From JBLHKE01 sp047619485 (GTDB taxonomy: Bacteria; Verrucomicrobiota; Verrucomicrobiia; Verrucomicrobiales; DEV007): a DNA stretch of 6,031 nucleotides. Positions 5,827 through 6,031 of this stretch are shown in pieces; the stretch's first letter is position 1; every line of letters starts with the position of its first letter. A program made the translations under genes and the position numbers. A model generated the notes under the pieces. It saw only the letters and a program-made list of their open reading frames with translations, did not search any database and was not told the origin of the DNA. The DNA lies in NCBI GenBank assembly GCA_047619485.1, contig JBLHKE010000491.1:1-6031 (forward strand), in the 5' to 3' direction.

Positions 5827-6031
5827 ATGTATAATAAAAACAGAACCAGTGCCCTTGCGGCGGTAGCCCTGCTAGCCGCGCTCGCCTCCAGTGCGAGTGC
5901 TGCTATCATCTACCTCCCCGGGCAAGATATCCCGATCCCGACGACCTTCGCAGGCGTCTCGGTGAACCTCGAGACCGGTGCGACGAGTACCGACCTCGGG
6001 GGTGCCGTCGATGCTGACATGAACTTCGCCC
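5827..6031 (+). CDS. Secreted protein of unknown function, 5' part only (runs off the window)
   Basis: An ATG at 5827 opens a frame that stays open for 68 codons to the window edge; the 3' end is not seen. The start is MYNKNRTSALAAVALLAALA, followed by SSASAAIIYLPGQDIPIP. That is a clear Sec signal peptide: basic N-end, Ala/Leu-rich core, and an ASA-A cleavage near residue 25-26. The mature part visible reads TTFAGVSVNLETGATSTDLG and AVDADMNFA, suggesting a beta-rich secreted protein. I do not recognise the family. The gap after the upstream stop is only 21 bases, with no terminator or promoter visible, so co-transcription with the large surface-protein gene is likely. No Shine-Dalgarno is present (attctcctcacag precedes the ATG). 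The first codons are AT-rich, as in the upstream gene. A functional link to the large protein is inferred from spacing only. Confidence 0.8.
   Translation, partial: MYNKNRTSALAAVALLAALASSASAAIIYLPGQDIPIPTTFAGVSVNLETGATSTDLGGAVDADMNFA

Overview
The window looks like accessory, surface-protein territory from a member of the Verrucomicrobiota, probably a Luteolibacter/Haloferula/Roseibacillus-like bacterium. This rests on the GC-rich coding sequence, the absence of Shine-Dalgarno motifs before either start, and the architecture of the main protein: Calx-beta-like, tandem-95/cadherin-like, discoidin-like and LamG domains, closed by a C-terminal module of the kind common in secreted verrucomicrobial proteins. 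The assignment is made from sequence style and recalled family features, not from a search.

Layout. Positions 1-350 hold no intact gene. On the minus strand there is a decayed 5' fragment of an integrase-type transposase (recognisable at about 127-261, with an in-frame TAG at 169-171) and a plausible insertion-sequence end near 333-350. Positions 351-555 are AT-richer and probably contain the promoter and leader of the main gene. Positions 556-5805 (+) encode one secreted modular protein of 1749 residues. After a 21-base gap a second secreted protein starts at 5827 (+) and runs off the window.

The main protein reads, in order: signal peptide; three tandem copies of a module of about 145 residues, possibly a C1q/TNF-like beta-sandwich; a Calx-beta-like domain; an intact cadherin-like (tandem-95) unit; a second such unit interrupted after its LTAND motif by a discoidin/F-type-lectin-like domain plus a LamG domain; a third unit interrupted at the equivalent VGND by another LamG domain; and a degenerate C-terminal module. 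Every recognisable domain is of a binding or structural type, and no enzyme signature is visible. An extracellular adhesin or carbohydrate-binding role is therefore the best inference. The downstream gene is probably co-transcribed and also exported, so the pair may act together at the cell surface, but their partnership is untested.

The most interesting feature is the repeated nesting of LamG-containing inserts at the same point of a cadherin-like unit. Joining the flanks of the first insert regenerates a canonical AN-DTDIDGDTITATG motif.
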